64,000 bases of DNA from Citreimonas salinaria (GTDB lineage Bacteria > Pseudomonadota > Alphaproteobacteria > Rhodobacterales > Rhodobacteraceae): positions 124,001-188,000 of the forward strand of contig NZ_FNPF01000001.1 in assembly GCF_900107235.1 (NCBI RefSeq). The letters are read 5' to 3'. This document shows, one piece after another, positions 1 to 9,186 of the stretch (positions within the stretch are counted from its first letter, which is position 1; every line of letters begins with the position of its first letter). Below the pieces are notes generated by a model. That model saw only the letters and a program-made list of their open reading frames with translations. It had not been told where the DNA came from and did no database searches. The position numbers and the translations under genes are program-made.

Positions 1-996
1 AAATGGGGCTTCGTGCGCGCCAATCCCGGCCCGCGCTACCTGGCAGTCAACGGCGACGAGGGCGAGCCCGGCACGTTCAAAGACCGCTACTACTTGGAAC
101 GCACGCCGCACCTGTTTCTGGAAGGCATGCTGATCGCGGCTTGGGCGGTCGAGGCCGAGGTGGCCTTCATCTACATGCGCGACGAGTATCCCGCCGTGCT
201 GGAGATCCTGCGCCGAGAGATCGCCACGCTCGAAGACGCCGGCATCGTGGCGCCCGGATACATCGACCTGCGCCGCGGCGCCGGCGCCTATATCTGCGGC
301 GAGGAATCCGCGATGATCGAGTCGATCGAGGGCAAGCGCGGCATCCCGCGCCTGCGGCCGCCCTACGTCGCGCAGGTCGGCGTCTTCGACCGGCCCACGC
401 TGGTGCACAACGTGGAAACGCTGCACTGGGTCGCGCGGGTCTGCCGCGAAGGACCCGAGGCCCTGAACGTGCATGAACACAACGGCCGCACGGGCCTGCG
501 CAGCTATTCCGTCTCGGGCCGCGTGGCGGTGCCGGGCGTCTACCTGCTGCACGCCGGTTCCACGATCAAGGACGTGATCGAGGCCGCCGGGGGCATGGCC
601 GAGGGTCACACGTTGAAGGCCTACCAGCCGGGCGGGCCGTCTTCGGGTCTGCTGCCGGCGACGATGGACGACGTGCCGCTGGATTTCGACACGCTGCAGC
701 CGCACGGCTCGTTCATCGGCTCGGCCGCGGTGGTGGTGCTGTCCGACCACGACAGCGCGCGCGACGCGGCACTCAACATGCTGCGGTTCTTCGAGGATGA
801 ATCCTGCGGCCAGTGCACACCCTGCCGGTCGGGCTGCGAAAAGGCGGTCAAGCTGATGCAGGCGGATCGCTGGGACGCCGCCTTGCTGACAGATTTGTGC
901 GAGGTCATGGTCGATGCCTCGATCTGCGGGCTGGGCCAGGCGGCGCCGAACCCGATCCTGCACGTTCTGAAACATTTTCCCGACGAGGTTTCGTGA
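1..996 (+). CDS. fdsB: NAD-dependent formate dehydrogenase beta subunit FdsB (5' partial)
   Basis: The reading frame is open from the first base, so the gene starts before the window; 331 residues are visible of a family protein of about 500. It resembles NuoF/HoxF-type flavoproteins that carry FMN and an NADH site and pass electrons from formate to NAD+. Visible marks are a glycine-rich segment (GAGAYICGEESAMIESIEG) and the C-terminal 4Fe-4S motif CGQCTPCRSGC. Its TGA overlaps the ATG of fdsA (TGATG at 994-998), which indicates translational coupling. The assignment as FdsB rather than NuoF rests on the FdsA gene that follows directly. Confidence 0.93.
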   Translation, partial: KWGFVRANPGPRYLAVNGDEGEPGTFKDRYYLERTPHLFLEGMLIAAWAVEAEVAFIYMRDEYPAVLEILRREIATLEDAGIVAPGYIDLRRGAGAYICGEESAMIESIEGKRGIPRLRPPYVAQVGVFDRPTLVHNVETLHWVARVCREGPEALNVHEHNGRTGLRSYSVSGRVAVPGVYLLHAGSTIKDVIEAAGGMAEGHTLKAYQPGGPSSGLLPATMDDVPLDFDTLQPHGSFIGSAAVVVLSDHDSARDAALNMLRFFEDESCGQCTPCRSGCEKAVKLMQADRWDAALLTDLCEVMVDASICGLGQAAPNPILHVLKHFPDEVS

Positions 997-3791
997 TGGA
1001 TGGCTCGCGCCCAGAACCGGTGATCTTCACGCTCGACGGCCAATCGGTCGCCGCGCATGAGGGCGAGACGCTGTGGGACGTGGCGACGCGCCACGGCAAG
1101 ACGATCCCGCACCTGTGCCACAAGCCGGCGCCGGGCTACCGCCCCGACGGCAATTGCCGCGCCTGCATGGTCGAGATCGACGGCGAACGTTCGCTGGCGC
1201 CGTCCTGCTGCCGCAACCCCGAGAACGGCATGACCGTCCGCACCGACACCGCGCGCGCCGAAAAGGCCCGCGCGATGGTGCTGGAGCTGCTGCTGGCCGA
1301 CCAGCCCACGCGGGACGACGCGCACGACCGGTCTGCCCACCTGTGGGACATGGCCGATGCGGCGGGCGTTGCCGAAAGCCGCTTTCCCGCGCTGGGGCCC
1401 GAGCGCATACCGCTGCTCGATGACAGCCACGTGGCGATGCGCGTGAACCTCGATGCCTGCATCCAGTGCGGACTGTGCGTGCGCGCCTGCCGCGAGGTGC
1501 AGGTCAACGACGTGATCGGTATGGCCGGGCGCGGACACGACGCTTATCCGGTCTTCGATTTCGACGACCCGATGGGCGACAGCACCTGCGTCGCCTGTGG
1601 CGAATGCGTGCAAGCCTGCCCCACCGGCGCGCTGATGCCCGCCAGCGTGATGGACGAGGCGCAGCACGGCGACAGCGACGACTACGACAGCGAAACGAAA
1701 TCCGTCTGCCCGTTCTGCGGCGTCGGGTGCCAGATCAGCGTCAAGGTCAAGGACGGCCGCGTGACCCACGTGGAGGGCATCAACGGCCCCGCGAACGAAG
1801 GCCGGCTGTGTGTCAAGGGACGCTTCGGCTTCGACTACATCCACCACCCGCACCGGTTGACCAAGCCGTTGATCCGCCGCGACGACGCTCCGGAAAAGGG
1901 CATGAACGCCGATCCGGGCAACCCGTGGACCCATTTCCGCGAGGCGACCTGGGACGAGGCGCTGGACCGCGCCGCCCACGGGCTGGCCGACCTGCGCAGC
2001 TATCACGGCGGCGCGTCGGTTGCGGGCTTCGGCAGCGCCAAGTGCACCAACGAAGAGGCCTACCTTTTCCAGAAGTTCATCCGGCAGGGCTTTGGCCACA
2101 ACAACGTCGACCACTGCACCCGGCTGTGCCACGCTTCGTCGGTCGCGGCCCTGATGGAGAACGTCGGATCGGGCGCCGTCACCGCCACCTTTAACGAGAT
2201 CGAGAACGCCGACGTCGCCATCGTGATCGGCGCCAACCCGACCGAAAACCACCCCGTCGCGGCCACGTATTTCAAGCAGTTCGCCAAGCGCGGCGGCCAG
2301 CTGATCGTGATGGACCCGCGCGCCCAGGCGCTGAAGCGCCACGCCAGCCATATGCTGCAGTTCCGGCCCGGCACGGACGTCGCGCTTCTGAACGCGCTGA
2401 TGAACGTGATCGTCGAGGAGAAGCTCTACGACCGCGCCTATATCGAGCAGTTCACCGAAGGCTTCTTCGAGTTCCGCGACCACATCCGCGCCTTCACGCC
2501 CGAGCGCATGGCCGACTTGTGCGGCATCGACCCGGACACGATCCGCGACGCCGCGCGCACGTTCGCCACGGCGGATCGCGGCATGATCTTCTGGGGCATG
2601 GGCGTCAGCCAGCACATCCATGGCACCGACAACGCGCGCTGCCTGATAGCGCTGGCGCTGCTGACCGGCAACGTGGGCCGCTCCGGCACCGGGCTGCACC
2701 CGCTGCGCGGGCAGAACAACGTGCAGGGCGCGTCGGATTCGGGGCTGATCCCGCAATTCATGCCCGACTACCAGTCGGTCACCGACCCCGAGGTCCGCTC
2801 GCTGTTCCGCCACATCTGGCGCGGCACCGAGATCTCGGCGACGCCCGGGCTGACGGTGGTCGAGGTCATGGATCGCGTCTATCGCGGCGAGATCAAGGGC
2901 ATGTACATCCTGGGCGAGAATCCCGCCATGTCCGACCCGGACGTCGCCCATGCGCGCAAGGCGCTGGCCGCGCTGGACCACCTCGTGGTGCAGGACATCT
3001 TCCTGACGGAAACGGCGATGTTCGCCGACGTGATCCTGCCCGCCGCCGCCCTGCCCGAGAAATCCGGCAGCGTGACGAACACCAACCGCGCGGTGCAGGT
3101 GGTGCGCAAGGCGGTGGATGCGCCCGGCGAGGCGCGCGAGGATTGGGCGATCCTGGTCGACATGGCGCGGCGCATCGGCCTGGACTGGGATTACGACGAC
3201 CCGCGCGAGATCTTCAACGAGATGAAGATGTCGATGCGCAGCCTGCACAACATCACTTGGAACCGGCTGATGGAGGAAGGCGGCGTGATCTATCCCAGCA
3301 CCGGGCCTGACGATCCGGGCCAGGCGGTGGTGTTCGGCGACGGGTTTCCCCGCCGCGCCGGGCGCGCGCGCTTCGCACCGGCCCGCGTCACGCCGCCGGC
3401 CGAGGCACCGGATGCGCGCTTCCCGATGATCCTGACCACCGGGCGGCAGCTCGAGCACTGGCACACCGGGTCGATGACGCGCCGCGCCACCGTTCTGGAC
3501 GCGGTCGAGCCCGAGGCGACCTGCGCGCTGCACCCGGCAACGCTGCGCGACCTCGGGGTCGAGCCAGGCGGGATGGTGACGCTCGAGACGCGGCGTGGAA
3601 CGGTCACCGTCAAGGCCCGCGCCGACCGGGCGGTCGCGCCGGACATGGTGTTCCTGCCCTTCGCCTATGTCGAGGCCGCGGCCAACCTGATGACCAACTC
3701 GGCGCTGGACCCTTACGGGAAGATCCCCGAGTTCAAGTTCTCGGCGGTCCGCGTCACGAGGGCGCACACGCAGGACGTCGCCGCCGAATGA
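996..3791 (+). CDS. fdsA: Formate dehydrogenase alpha subunit FdsA (molybdenum, bis-MGD)
   Basis: Protein of 931 residues, the catalytic subunit that oxidises formate to CO2 in the soluble NAD-dependent FdsABG complex. The N-terminus has a 2Fe-2S ferredoxin-like domain (GNCRACMVEIDG), followed by two 4Fe-4S motifs (CIQCGLCVRAC and CVACGECVQAC), a further CPFCGVGC cluster motif at the start of the molybdopterin domain, and a C-terminal molybdopterin dinucleotide-binding domain. The active-site ligand is a cysteine, not selenocysteine: Cys378 in HCTRLCHASSV. I chose the ATG at 996 because it overlaps the fdsB stop; an upstream in-frame start would lie inside fdsB. The TGA abuts the stop of the convergent histidine kinase, so no fdsC or fdsD follows. 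Confidence 0.96.
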   Translation: MDGSRPEPVIFTLDGQSVAAHEGETLWDVATRHGKTIPHLCHKPAPGYRPDGNCRACMVEIDGERSLAPSCCRNPENGMTVRTDTARAEKARAMVLELLLADQPTRDDAHDRSAHLWDMADAAGVAESRFPALGPERIPLLDDSHVAMRVNLDACIQCGLCVRACREVQVNDVIGMAGRGHDAYPVFDFDDPMGDSTCVACGECVQACPTGALMPASVMDEAQHGDSDDYDSETKSVCPFCGVGCQISVKVKDGRVTHVEGINGPANEGRLCVKGRFGFDYIHHPHRLTKPLIRRDDAPEKGMNADPGNPWTHFREATWDEALDRAAHGLADLRSYHGGASVAGFGSAKCTNEEAYLFQKFIRQGFGHNNVDHCTRLCHASSVAALMENVGSGAVTATFNEIENADVAIVIGANPTENHPVAATYFKQFAKRGGQLIVMDPRAQALKRHASHMLQFRPGTDVALLNALMNVIVEEKLYDRAYIEQFTEGFFEFRDHIRAFTPERMADLCGIDPDTIRDAARTFATADRGMIFWGMGVSQHIHGTDNARCLIALALLTGNVGRSGTGLHPLRGQNNVQGASDSGLIPQFMPDYQSVTDPEVRSLFRHIWRGTEISATPGLTVVEVMDRVYRGEIKGMYILGENPAMSDPDVAHARKALAALDHLVVQDIFLTETAMFADVILPAAALPEKSGSVTNTNRAVQVVRKAVDAPGEAREDWAILVDMARRIGLDWDYDDPREIFNEMKMSMRSLHNITWNRLMEEGGVIYPSTGPDDPGQAVVFGDGFPRRAGRARFAPARVTPPAEAPDARFPMILTTGRQLEHWHTGSMTRRATVLDAVEPEATCALHPATLRDLGVEPGGMVTLETRRGTVTVKARADRAVAPDMVFLPFAYVEAAANLMTNSALDPYGKIPEFKFSAVRVTRAHTQDVAAE

Positions 3792-5783
3792 TCAGACGGG
3801 GCTGTCCGCGTCCGCCGCGGGCAGCCAGACGGTGAATTCCGCGCCGCCTTGTGGGTGGTTGCGGACGTGGATGATGCCGCCTGCCCGCTGCACAAGCGTC
3901 TGGCTGATCGACAGGCCCAGCCCGGTACCCTCGGCCCGCTTGGTGGTGAAGAACGGATCGAAGACCGATGCAAGGACCTCGTCGGACAGGCCCGGCCCGG
4001 TGTCGCGCACGGTCAGGCGCACGCGGTCACGCCCATCGCGCGCGACCGGTTCGATGCCCAGGTCCAGCCGACCATCGGTCTCCATCGCCTGCACGGCGTT
4101 CACGATCAGGTTGATGATCACCTGCTGGATCTCGCCCGCGTCGATCCGGACCGGCGGCGCCTCGTGGAAATCGCGGCGAACCTCGATCGCCCCCTTCGAC
4201 AGAACGTGCTCCACCAGCACAAGGCAATCTTCCATGACCGGCGCAAGCAAGACGGTCTCATCGTCGCCGGAATACTCGTTCGGACGGGCAAATTGCAGCA
4301 GCTTGCCGACGATGGCATCGATGCGCGTGACTTGGCGGTCTATCAGGTCCAGCTCGGTCTCCACCGGGGCCGTGCCGACGCCCAGCGTTTCACGGATGAC
4401 GTCGACGTTGCCCTGGATCACGGCGACGGGGTTGTTGATCTCGTGCGCGACGCCGGCGGTGATCTCGCCGATCGAGGCCAGCTTCTCGCTCATGACGAGC
4501 TGGCGGAAGGTTTCCTCCAGCTTCGCGTTGGCCTCGCGCAGTTCGGCGGTGCGCTCGTCCACTCGGTGGTTGAGTTCCTGCGCGTGGTCGCGCAGCCGGC
4601 GGTCGCGGTCCTGCACCTGGTCCAGAAGACCGTCGAGATGCGCCGCCACCTGGCCGATCTCGTCGCGCGACCGCACGGCGCCGTTGCGCGCCGACAGGTC
4701 CCCCCGCCCGACCCGGCGCATGGTCTGTGTCATGCGTTCGAGCGGCGCGAAGATGCCCTTGGCCATCCACAGGAACACCGGCACCGACAGCGCCAGAACG
4801 GCGGCGAAGGCGGCCATCATCCACAGGTAGGCGTCGCGTTTCGCGGCGGTGAAGGGCGCCTCGAGAAAACCGACATAGAGCATGCCTACCCGCTCGCCGA
4901 AGCTGTCGGTCAGCGGCAGGTAGCCCGAGATGTACCAGTCGTTGACCACGAAGGCCCGGTTCAGCCAAGTGAGCCCCTCGTCCAGCACCGCGTGGCGCAC
5001 CGCCGCCGACACCCGCGTGCCCAGCGCGCGCACGTCCTCGAACAGGCGCACGTTGGTCGATATCCGCACGTCGTCCAGGAACAGCGTGGCCGTGCCCTGA
5101 CGCTCGCCTCCGGTGACGGCGTTGAGGTAGACCAGCGCGTTGATCGTGTCGATGAACTGCAAATTGCGGTTCAGCAGGATGCCCCCCACCAACACGCCGC
5201 GCGCGCCGTCCAGCGTCACCGGTGCCGCGGAATGGACCACCATGCCGCGATCCTCGACCCGCCGGTCGGTGGGCACGGCGGCCTCGGTCTCGATCAGGTC
5301 GATGCGGGCGCGCAGATCCAGCCCGCCGGGAAACGAGGCGAGCTTTTCCGCCGGGAAGACATCGATCTCGGTCGCCGGACGCCCCGCCAGGGCGGCGCCG
5401 ATGACCGGCCACCGCGCTGCGGGGCCGTCTGCGCGCGCCTCGGGCAGGAAATAAAGGAAATCGAGTTCCAGCGCCTCGCGCATTTCCGCGAAGTATGCCG
5501 CCCGCGCCGCCGGCCCGCTCCTTACCGCTTCGGCGAACTGGGCCAATGCGGCAACGCCTGTCAGATCGTCGCCGGTGCGGGTCAGGATCTGTTCCAGATA
5601 TTGCTCGGCGATGCGCAAGTCGCTGTCCACGTTGGCGATCAACAACGCGTCGTAATCAGCGGTCCAGCGAGTCATGCCGATCAGAAGAAGCAGCGGCATC
5701 AGCAGGACCAGCGGCGCCAGCGCAAGCACCAGAAGGCGCAGGCGCACCGAGGTCATCGGCGGCGGGATCAGGCGGCGGGCCAC
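3792..5783 (-). CDS. Membrane-bound sensor histidine kinase with periplasmic cache-like domain
   Basis: Protein of 663 residues if the GTG at 5783 is used; an ATG nine codons in (5756) is possible but has no obvious ribosome site. One transmembrane helix lies near residues 12-36, followed by a large periplasmic region resembling a double-cache sensor, a second helix near 320-345, a HAMP segment, a coiled coil (DRDRRLRDHAQELNHRVDE), then the H-box with His447 (ITAGVAHEINNPVAVIQGN) and an HATPase domain (N-box INLIVNAVQAM, G boxes RDTGPGL and GTGLGLS). The gene is convergent with fdsA with no bases between stops. No response regulator is adjacent, so partner and ligand are unknown; control of the formate genes is a guess from position. 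Confidence 0.88.
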   Translation of the reverse strand: MARRLIPPPMTSVRLRLLVLALAPLVLLMPLLLLIGMTRWTADYDALLIANVDSDLRIAEQYLEQILTRTGDDLTGVAALAQFAEAVRSGPAARAAYFAEMREALELDFLYFLPEARADGPAARWPVIGAALAGRPATEIDVFPAEKLASFPGGLDLRARIDLIETEAAVPTDRRVEDRGMVVHSAAPVTLDGARGVLVGGILLNRNLQFIDTINALVYLNAVTGGERQGTATLFLDDVRISTNVRLFEDVRALGTRVSAAVRHAVLDEGLTWLNRAFVVNDWYISGYLPLTDSFGERVGMLYVGFLEAPFTAAKRDAYLWMMAAFAAVLALSVPVFLWMAKGIFAPLERMTQTMRRVGRGDLSARNGAVRSRDEIGQVAAHLDGLLDQVQDRDRRLRDHAQELNHRVDERTAELREANAKLEETFRQLVMSEKLASIGEITAGVAHEINNPVAVIQGNVDVIRETLGVGTAPVETELDLIDRQVTRIDAIVGKLLQFARPNEYSGDDETVLLAPVMEDCLVLVEHVLSKGAIEVRRDFHEAPPVRIDAGEIQQVIINLIVNAVQAMETDGRLDLGIEPVARDGRDRVRLTVRDTGPGLSDEVLASVFDPFFTTKRAEGTGLGLSISQTLVQRAGGIIHVRNHPQGGAEFTVWLPAADADSPV

Positions 5784-5823
5784 CGGTCAGCCCCGGCGGG
5801 TCGGACGCGCGGAAGGCTGCGCC

Positions 5824-6594
5824 CTAGTCACGCGCGGCCGTCCGTTCCAGCCGCTGGCGCGCGATCGCCTCGTGTTCGGCGGCCTTGCGATCGGCGAACA
5901 GCGCCGCCTCGACGAAGTTCAGATGCGCCTCGACGGCGGCGCGGGCACCGGCTGTGTCGCGCGCCTGAAGCGCGTCGTTGATCAGCCGGTGCTGGTCCAG
6001 CAGCGCGCTGCGCGTCGTGCGCTGCTTGAACATCACCTGGCGGTTGTAGAACACGCCCTCGCGCAGAAGCTGATACATCGAGCGCATCATGTGCAGCATG
6101 ATGACGTTGTGGCTGGCCTCGATGATCGCGAGGTGGAAGTCCGCGTCCAGCCGCGCCTCGTCGGCGGGATCGCGCTTGCGGTGCGCGGTTTCCATCCGGG
6201 CGAACAGGGTGTCGATGACCTTCAGGTCGGAATCGGTGCCGGCCGTGGCGGCACGCTCGGCGGCCAACCCCTCCATGTCCCGCCGGAACGACAAATAGTC
6301 GAACACCGCCTCGTCGTGCTTGGCGAAAAGCCCGATCAGCGCGTCGGAAAAGGCGGACCCCAATACGTCGGCGACGTAGATCCCCGAGCCCGCACGCGGG
6401 CTGAGAAGGCCCCGAATCTGCAATTCCGCCACCGCCTCGCGCAGCGACGGGCGCGACACGTCCAGTTGCTCGGACAGTTCGCGCTCGGATGGCAGGCGCT
6501 CGCCCGGCCGCAGGATACCGCGCAGGATCAGCTTCTCGATCTGGCGCACGACGGCGGAGGACAGCTTCTCGGACTGCACGGGGCGGAAGGGCAT
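5824..6594 (-). CDS. GntR-family regulator, FadR/FCD subclass
   Basis: A 256-residue transcription factor. The N-terminal winged helix-turn-helix contains the GntR signature (GERLPSERELSEQLDVSRPS), and the C-terminal FCD domain shows the metal-site residues in DADFHLAIIEASHN and the later DQHRLINDAL. The frame extends to a GTG at 6630, but the ATG at 6594 has a GAGG ribosome site seven bases upstream and gives the usual family N-terminus (MPFRPV), so I prefer it. FCD regulators sense small organic acids. It lies beside the kinase and formate dehydrogenase, which makes control of formate metabolism plausible but unproven. Confidence 0.85.
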   Translation of the reverse strand: MPFRPVQSEKLSSAVVRQIEKLILRGILRPGERLPSERELSEQLDVSRPSLREAVAELQIRGLLSPRAGSGIYVADVLGSAFSDALIGLFAKHDEAVFDYLSFRRDMEGLAAERAATAGTDSDLKVIDTLFARMETAHRKRDPADEARLDADFHLAIIEASHNVIMLHMMRSMYQLLREGVFYNRQVMFKQRTTRSALLDQHRLINDALQARDTAGARAAVEAHLNFVEAALFADRKAAEHEAIARQRLERTAARD

Positions 6595-6654
6595 GACGAA
6601 CCTCGGGAATTGGTCGGACACTATGACCACCTCGGGCCCCTGGCAAGCGCGGCG

Positions 6655-7098
6655 CTACCAGCGGGTCAGCGCGGCCTCGTCCTCGTCGCGCGCGGCGACC
6701 CAGTCGGCACTGTCGCCCGCGTGTTCCTTCTTCCAGAAGGGCGCACGGGATTTCAGGTAGTCCATCAGGAATTCCGCCGCCTCGAAGGCATCCTTGCGAT
6801 GGCGCGCGGCGGTGGCGACCATCATGATCTTGTCGCCCGCGTGCAGGCGTCCGTAACGGTGGATCACCAGCACGTCGCCGAGGCTCCAGCGCTGGCGCGC
6901 CTCTTCGGCGATGGCGGTCAGCGCCTTCTCGGTCATGCCGGGATAATGTTCGATCTCCATCGCCTGCAGATCGCCGCTGGTGACGTCGCGCACGATCCCG
7001 GTAAAGGTCACCACGGCGCCCATGTCGTGCCGGCCGTCGGCGAAGCCGGCCGCCTCGGCGGCGAAGTCGAAGGGCGCCTCCTGCACGACGACGCGCAT
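6655..7098 (-). CDS. moaE: Molybdopterin synthase catalytic subunit MoaE
   Basis: 147 residues, the large subunit of molybdopterin synthase. It inserts two sulfurs carried by MoaD into precursor Z (cPMP) to form the dithiolene of molybdopterin. The conserved stretch GAVVTFTGIVRD, the central HRYGRLHAGD and the lysine-rich active-site segment RHRKDAFEAAEF...YLKSRAPFWKKE are all present. The start lies four bases after the moaD stop, so both are probably made from one message. The product is needed for the molybdenum cofactor of FdsA encoded nearby. Confidence 0.96.
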   Translation of the reverse strand: MRVVVQEAPFDFAAEAAGFADGRHDMGAVVTFTGIVRDVTSGDLQAMEIEHYPGMTEKALTAIAEEARQRWSLGDVLVIHRYGRLHAGDKIMMVATAARHRKDAFEAAEFLMDYLKSRAPFWKKEHAGDSADWVAARDEDEAALTRW

Positions 7099-7102
7099 GG
7101 TC

Positions 7103-7348
7103 TCAGCCCCCGGTCATCGGTGGAAAGAAGGCGATCTCGCGGGCGCCGGCGATGGACGCGTCGAAATCAGTCAATTCCTGATCGACCGCCACCCGCAGCG
7201 CCGACAGGTCGGCGAAGGCCGCGGCGTAGCGATCCTCGCGCGCGCGCAACTCGTCGACCAGCGCGGAAACGGTAGCGGCGTCGGTCTCGACACGCTCCTT
7301 GGGCACGCCGATACGCTCGCGCACCCAGGCGAAGTACAGCACGTCCAT
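7103..7348 (-). CDS. moaD: Molybdopterin synthase sulfur carrier subunit MoaD
   Basis: An 81-residue ubiquitin-fold protein ending in the Gly-Gly tail (FFPPMTGG) that is thiocarboxylated by MoeB-type enzymes. A longer in-frame extension upstream lies inside pgsA and is not coding. The ATG at 7348 overlaps the pgsA stop (TGATG), which supports this start and indicates coupling. Partner of MoaE directly downstream. Confidence 0.95.
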   Translation of the reverse strand: MDVLYFAWVRERIGVPKERVETDAATVSALVDELRAREDRYAAAFADLSALRVAVDQELTDFDASIAGAREIAFFPPMTGG

Positions 7349-8013
7349 CACCGGTCCTCCGTCAGGAAGGGCATCGCCTTGCGGAAGTATTCCCAGCCGG
7401 TGACCACGGTCAGCAGCGCGGCGATCCACAGCAGCACGATGCCCAGGTTGCCCGCCCAGACCATGCCGAACTGCTTCCAGCGCAAGCCCAGCAGGTCCTC
7501 TTCCGCGCCGGTCAGGATGTCGTTCACGATCACCGCGTCCATGCCGATCGTGGACATGACCAGGTAGTGCTCGAACACGCCTTGCGCGAACAGCACCGCG
7601 ATCGCGACCATCTGGGCGGTGGTCTTCCACTTGGCGAGATTGGTCACCTTCAGCGTGCCGGATTTCTGGCCCAGGTATTCGCGCAGGCCCGCCACGAACA
7701 CTTCGCGGAAGACGATGAAGGTCGCGGGCAGAACCAGCCACGGCGACATCGAGGAATAGCCCACGATCACCATCAGCGCGATGATCACCATCGCTTTGTC
7801 GGCGATCGGGTCCATCATGGCGCCGATCTTCGTTTCCTGCTTCCAGCTGCGGGCCAGGTGACCGTCGATCCAGTCGGTCACCGCCGCCAGGATGAACAGC
7901 GCCAGCGCCAGCCAGTCCGCGAAGGGGCGCGAGAAATACAGGAACATCAGTGCCAGGCCGGGAGCGGCCAGCAGGCGAAGAACGGTCAGGATGTTCGGCA
8001 GCGTCCATTGCAT
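7348..8013 (-). CDS. pgsA: CDP-diacylglycerol--glycerol-3-phosphate 3-phosphatidyltransferase
   Basis: A 221-residue inner-membrane enzyme that makes phosphatidylglycerol phosphate, the committed step to phosphatidylglycerol and cardiolipin. The CDP-alcohol phosphotransferase signature DG-x2-AR-x8-G-x3-D-x3-D is complete (DGHLARS...GAMMDPIAD), and four to six hydrophobic helices surround it. The N-terminus MQWTLPNILTVLRL is typical, which fixes the start at 8013 although the frame runs on upstream. Followed by moaD with a one-base overlap, a gene order common in this bacterial group. Confidence 0.96.
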   Translation of the reverse strand: MQWTLPNILTVLRLLAAPGLALMFLYFSRPFADWLALALFILAAVTDWIDGHLARSWKQETKIGAMMDPIADKAMVIIALMVIVGYSSMSPWLVLPATFIVFREVFVAGLREYLGQKSGTLKVTNLAKWKTTAQMVAIAVLFAQGVFEHYLVMSTIGMDAVIVNDILTGAEEDLLGLRWKQFGMVWAGNLGIVLLWIAALLTVVTGWEYFRKAMPFLTEDR

Positions 8014-8051
8014 GGCTCTTACGTAGCCTCTCCTGCGGTCCGGGGGAAGGG

Positions 8052-8789
8052 TCAGCCGCACGATCCTGTCTGCCGCCGCAACCGGTCGAGCAGCGCGGCC
8101 CGCGCTGGGGGCAGCGTCTCGTGCCCCAGGTCGGTAGCCACGTGGTGCAGAAGAAAGTAGCCGGTCACCCCCAGCCCCGCCACGATCTCGGCATCGTCGG
8201 CCGGTTCGGCCCCCAGCAGAACCGGCGGAAGCGGCAGCAGGCGATCCGCCCAGTCGCCCGCGCCCTCGGCGGTCACCGCGCGGCCCGTGCGCGGCGAGAC
8301 ATAGGCCAGCCCGCCGGTCGCGCCGGTTACCGCGCAGGCCGTCAGGTCGAGGCCGAAGCCCATTTCGCCAAGCAGGGCGTGCTCCCACCGCAGGTAGGCC
8401 AGTGGCCACAGGTCGGGCTGGCCCAGCAGGTCCAGCAGCGCCTCGGTCCGGGCATAGAGCGCGGGGCTGGCGGCGCGTTCGGGCAGCGACCATTGAACCA
8501 TGGCAAGGACCGCCGACAGTCCCGCGAGCGACAGCCGGTCACCCATCGCGGCCGCCGCGCGCGACCGCTGCGGTTCGGCCGTGAACGCGCCCATGTGATC
8601 CTCGAGCCGCGCCCGCCACGTGAGGTCAAGCTGCGCACCCGGCTGCAGCACCGGCGCCAGCTTGCGCGAGGTGCCGCCGCGCAGCACGCCCGTGTGCCGG
8701 CCATACCCCGGCGTGAACACGTCGAGGATCAGCGACGTCTCGCCGTGCTTGCGGGTCGCCAGAAGGATGCCTGTGTCGCGCCATTCCAT
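8052..8789 (-). CDS. recO: DNA repair protein RecO
   Basis: A 245-residue protein that, in the family, binds single-stranded DNA and loads RecA with RecR in gap repair. The N-terminus [21 protein letters not shown] is the classical OB-fold start, so I place the ATG at 8789, not at the longer in-frame start at 8843. It lacks the zinc cysteines seen in some RecO proteins, which is normal for alphaproteobacteria. Last gene of the era-DUF1491-recO run. Confidence 0.93.
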   Translation of the reverse strand: MEWRDTGILLATRKHGETSLILDVFTPGYGRHTGVLRGGTSRKLAPVLQPGAQLDLTWRARLEDHMGAFTAEPQRSRAAAAMGDRLSLAGLSAVLAMVQWSLPERAASPALYARTEALLDLLGQPDLWPLAYLRWEHALLGEMGFGLDLTACAVTGATGGLAYVSPRTGRAVTAEGAGDWADRLLPLPPVLLGAEPADDAEIVAGLGVTGYFLLHHVATDLGHETLPPARAALLDRLRRQTGSCG

Positions 8790-8852
8790 GCGGTTGAAAC
8801 TGGCCGTCCACGCGCCCGCCGGCAAGTCGCTTCGCGCCATCAAAGCGTCGCG

Positions 8853-9185
8853 TCAGTCGCGCAGCCCGTCCTGGTCCAGCAGGTGGCGGCCTTGGCGGTC
8901 CTCGACCTCGATCACCCACAGGTCGGGGTCGAAACCGCGCTGGCGGGCGATGGCGGCGTCGACGTCGCGTTCGTCGCCCTCGGCAAGCACATCCCAGGCG
9001 CGTTCGCCGGTGGCAAGGTCGAAGCCCCGCGTGAAGGCCTGCGCGCGCCCGTCCAGCGTGGCGAGCTTGACCAGCACCGCGCCCGCGTTGTCGTCACCGT
9101 GTGCCACGACGAAGGCCGGGATGTCGGCCAGCCGCAGCCGCGTCAGGTAGCCGTCCACCCAGAACCGCGAGGTCAGCCGGGCCAC
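8853..9185 (-). CDS. DUF1491 family protein
   Basis: A 110-residue protein starting MARLTSRFWVDGYLTRLRLADIPAF, which matches the uncharacterised DUF1491 family of alphaproteobacteria. No catalytic motif or membrane segment is visible. The start is one base after the era stop, so it is almost surely co-translated with era and recO; the gene order is conserved in the group but the function is unknown. Confidence 0.85.
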   Translation of the reverse strand: MARLTSRFWVDGYLTRLRLADIPAFVVAHGDDNAGAVLVKLATLDGRAQAFTRGFDLATGERAWDVLAEGDERDVDAAIARQRGFDPDLWVIEVEDRQGRHLLDQDGLRD

Positions 9186-9186
9186 G

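Noticed and set aside
621-3767. A minus-strand open frame of about 1050 codons opposite fdsA and the end of fdsB
   Set aside because: Composition and position show it is a shadow of the formate dehydrogenase genes; no ribosome site or family motif.
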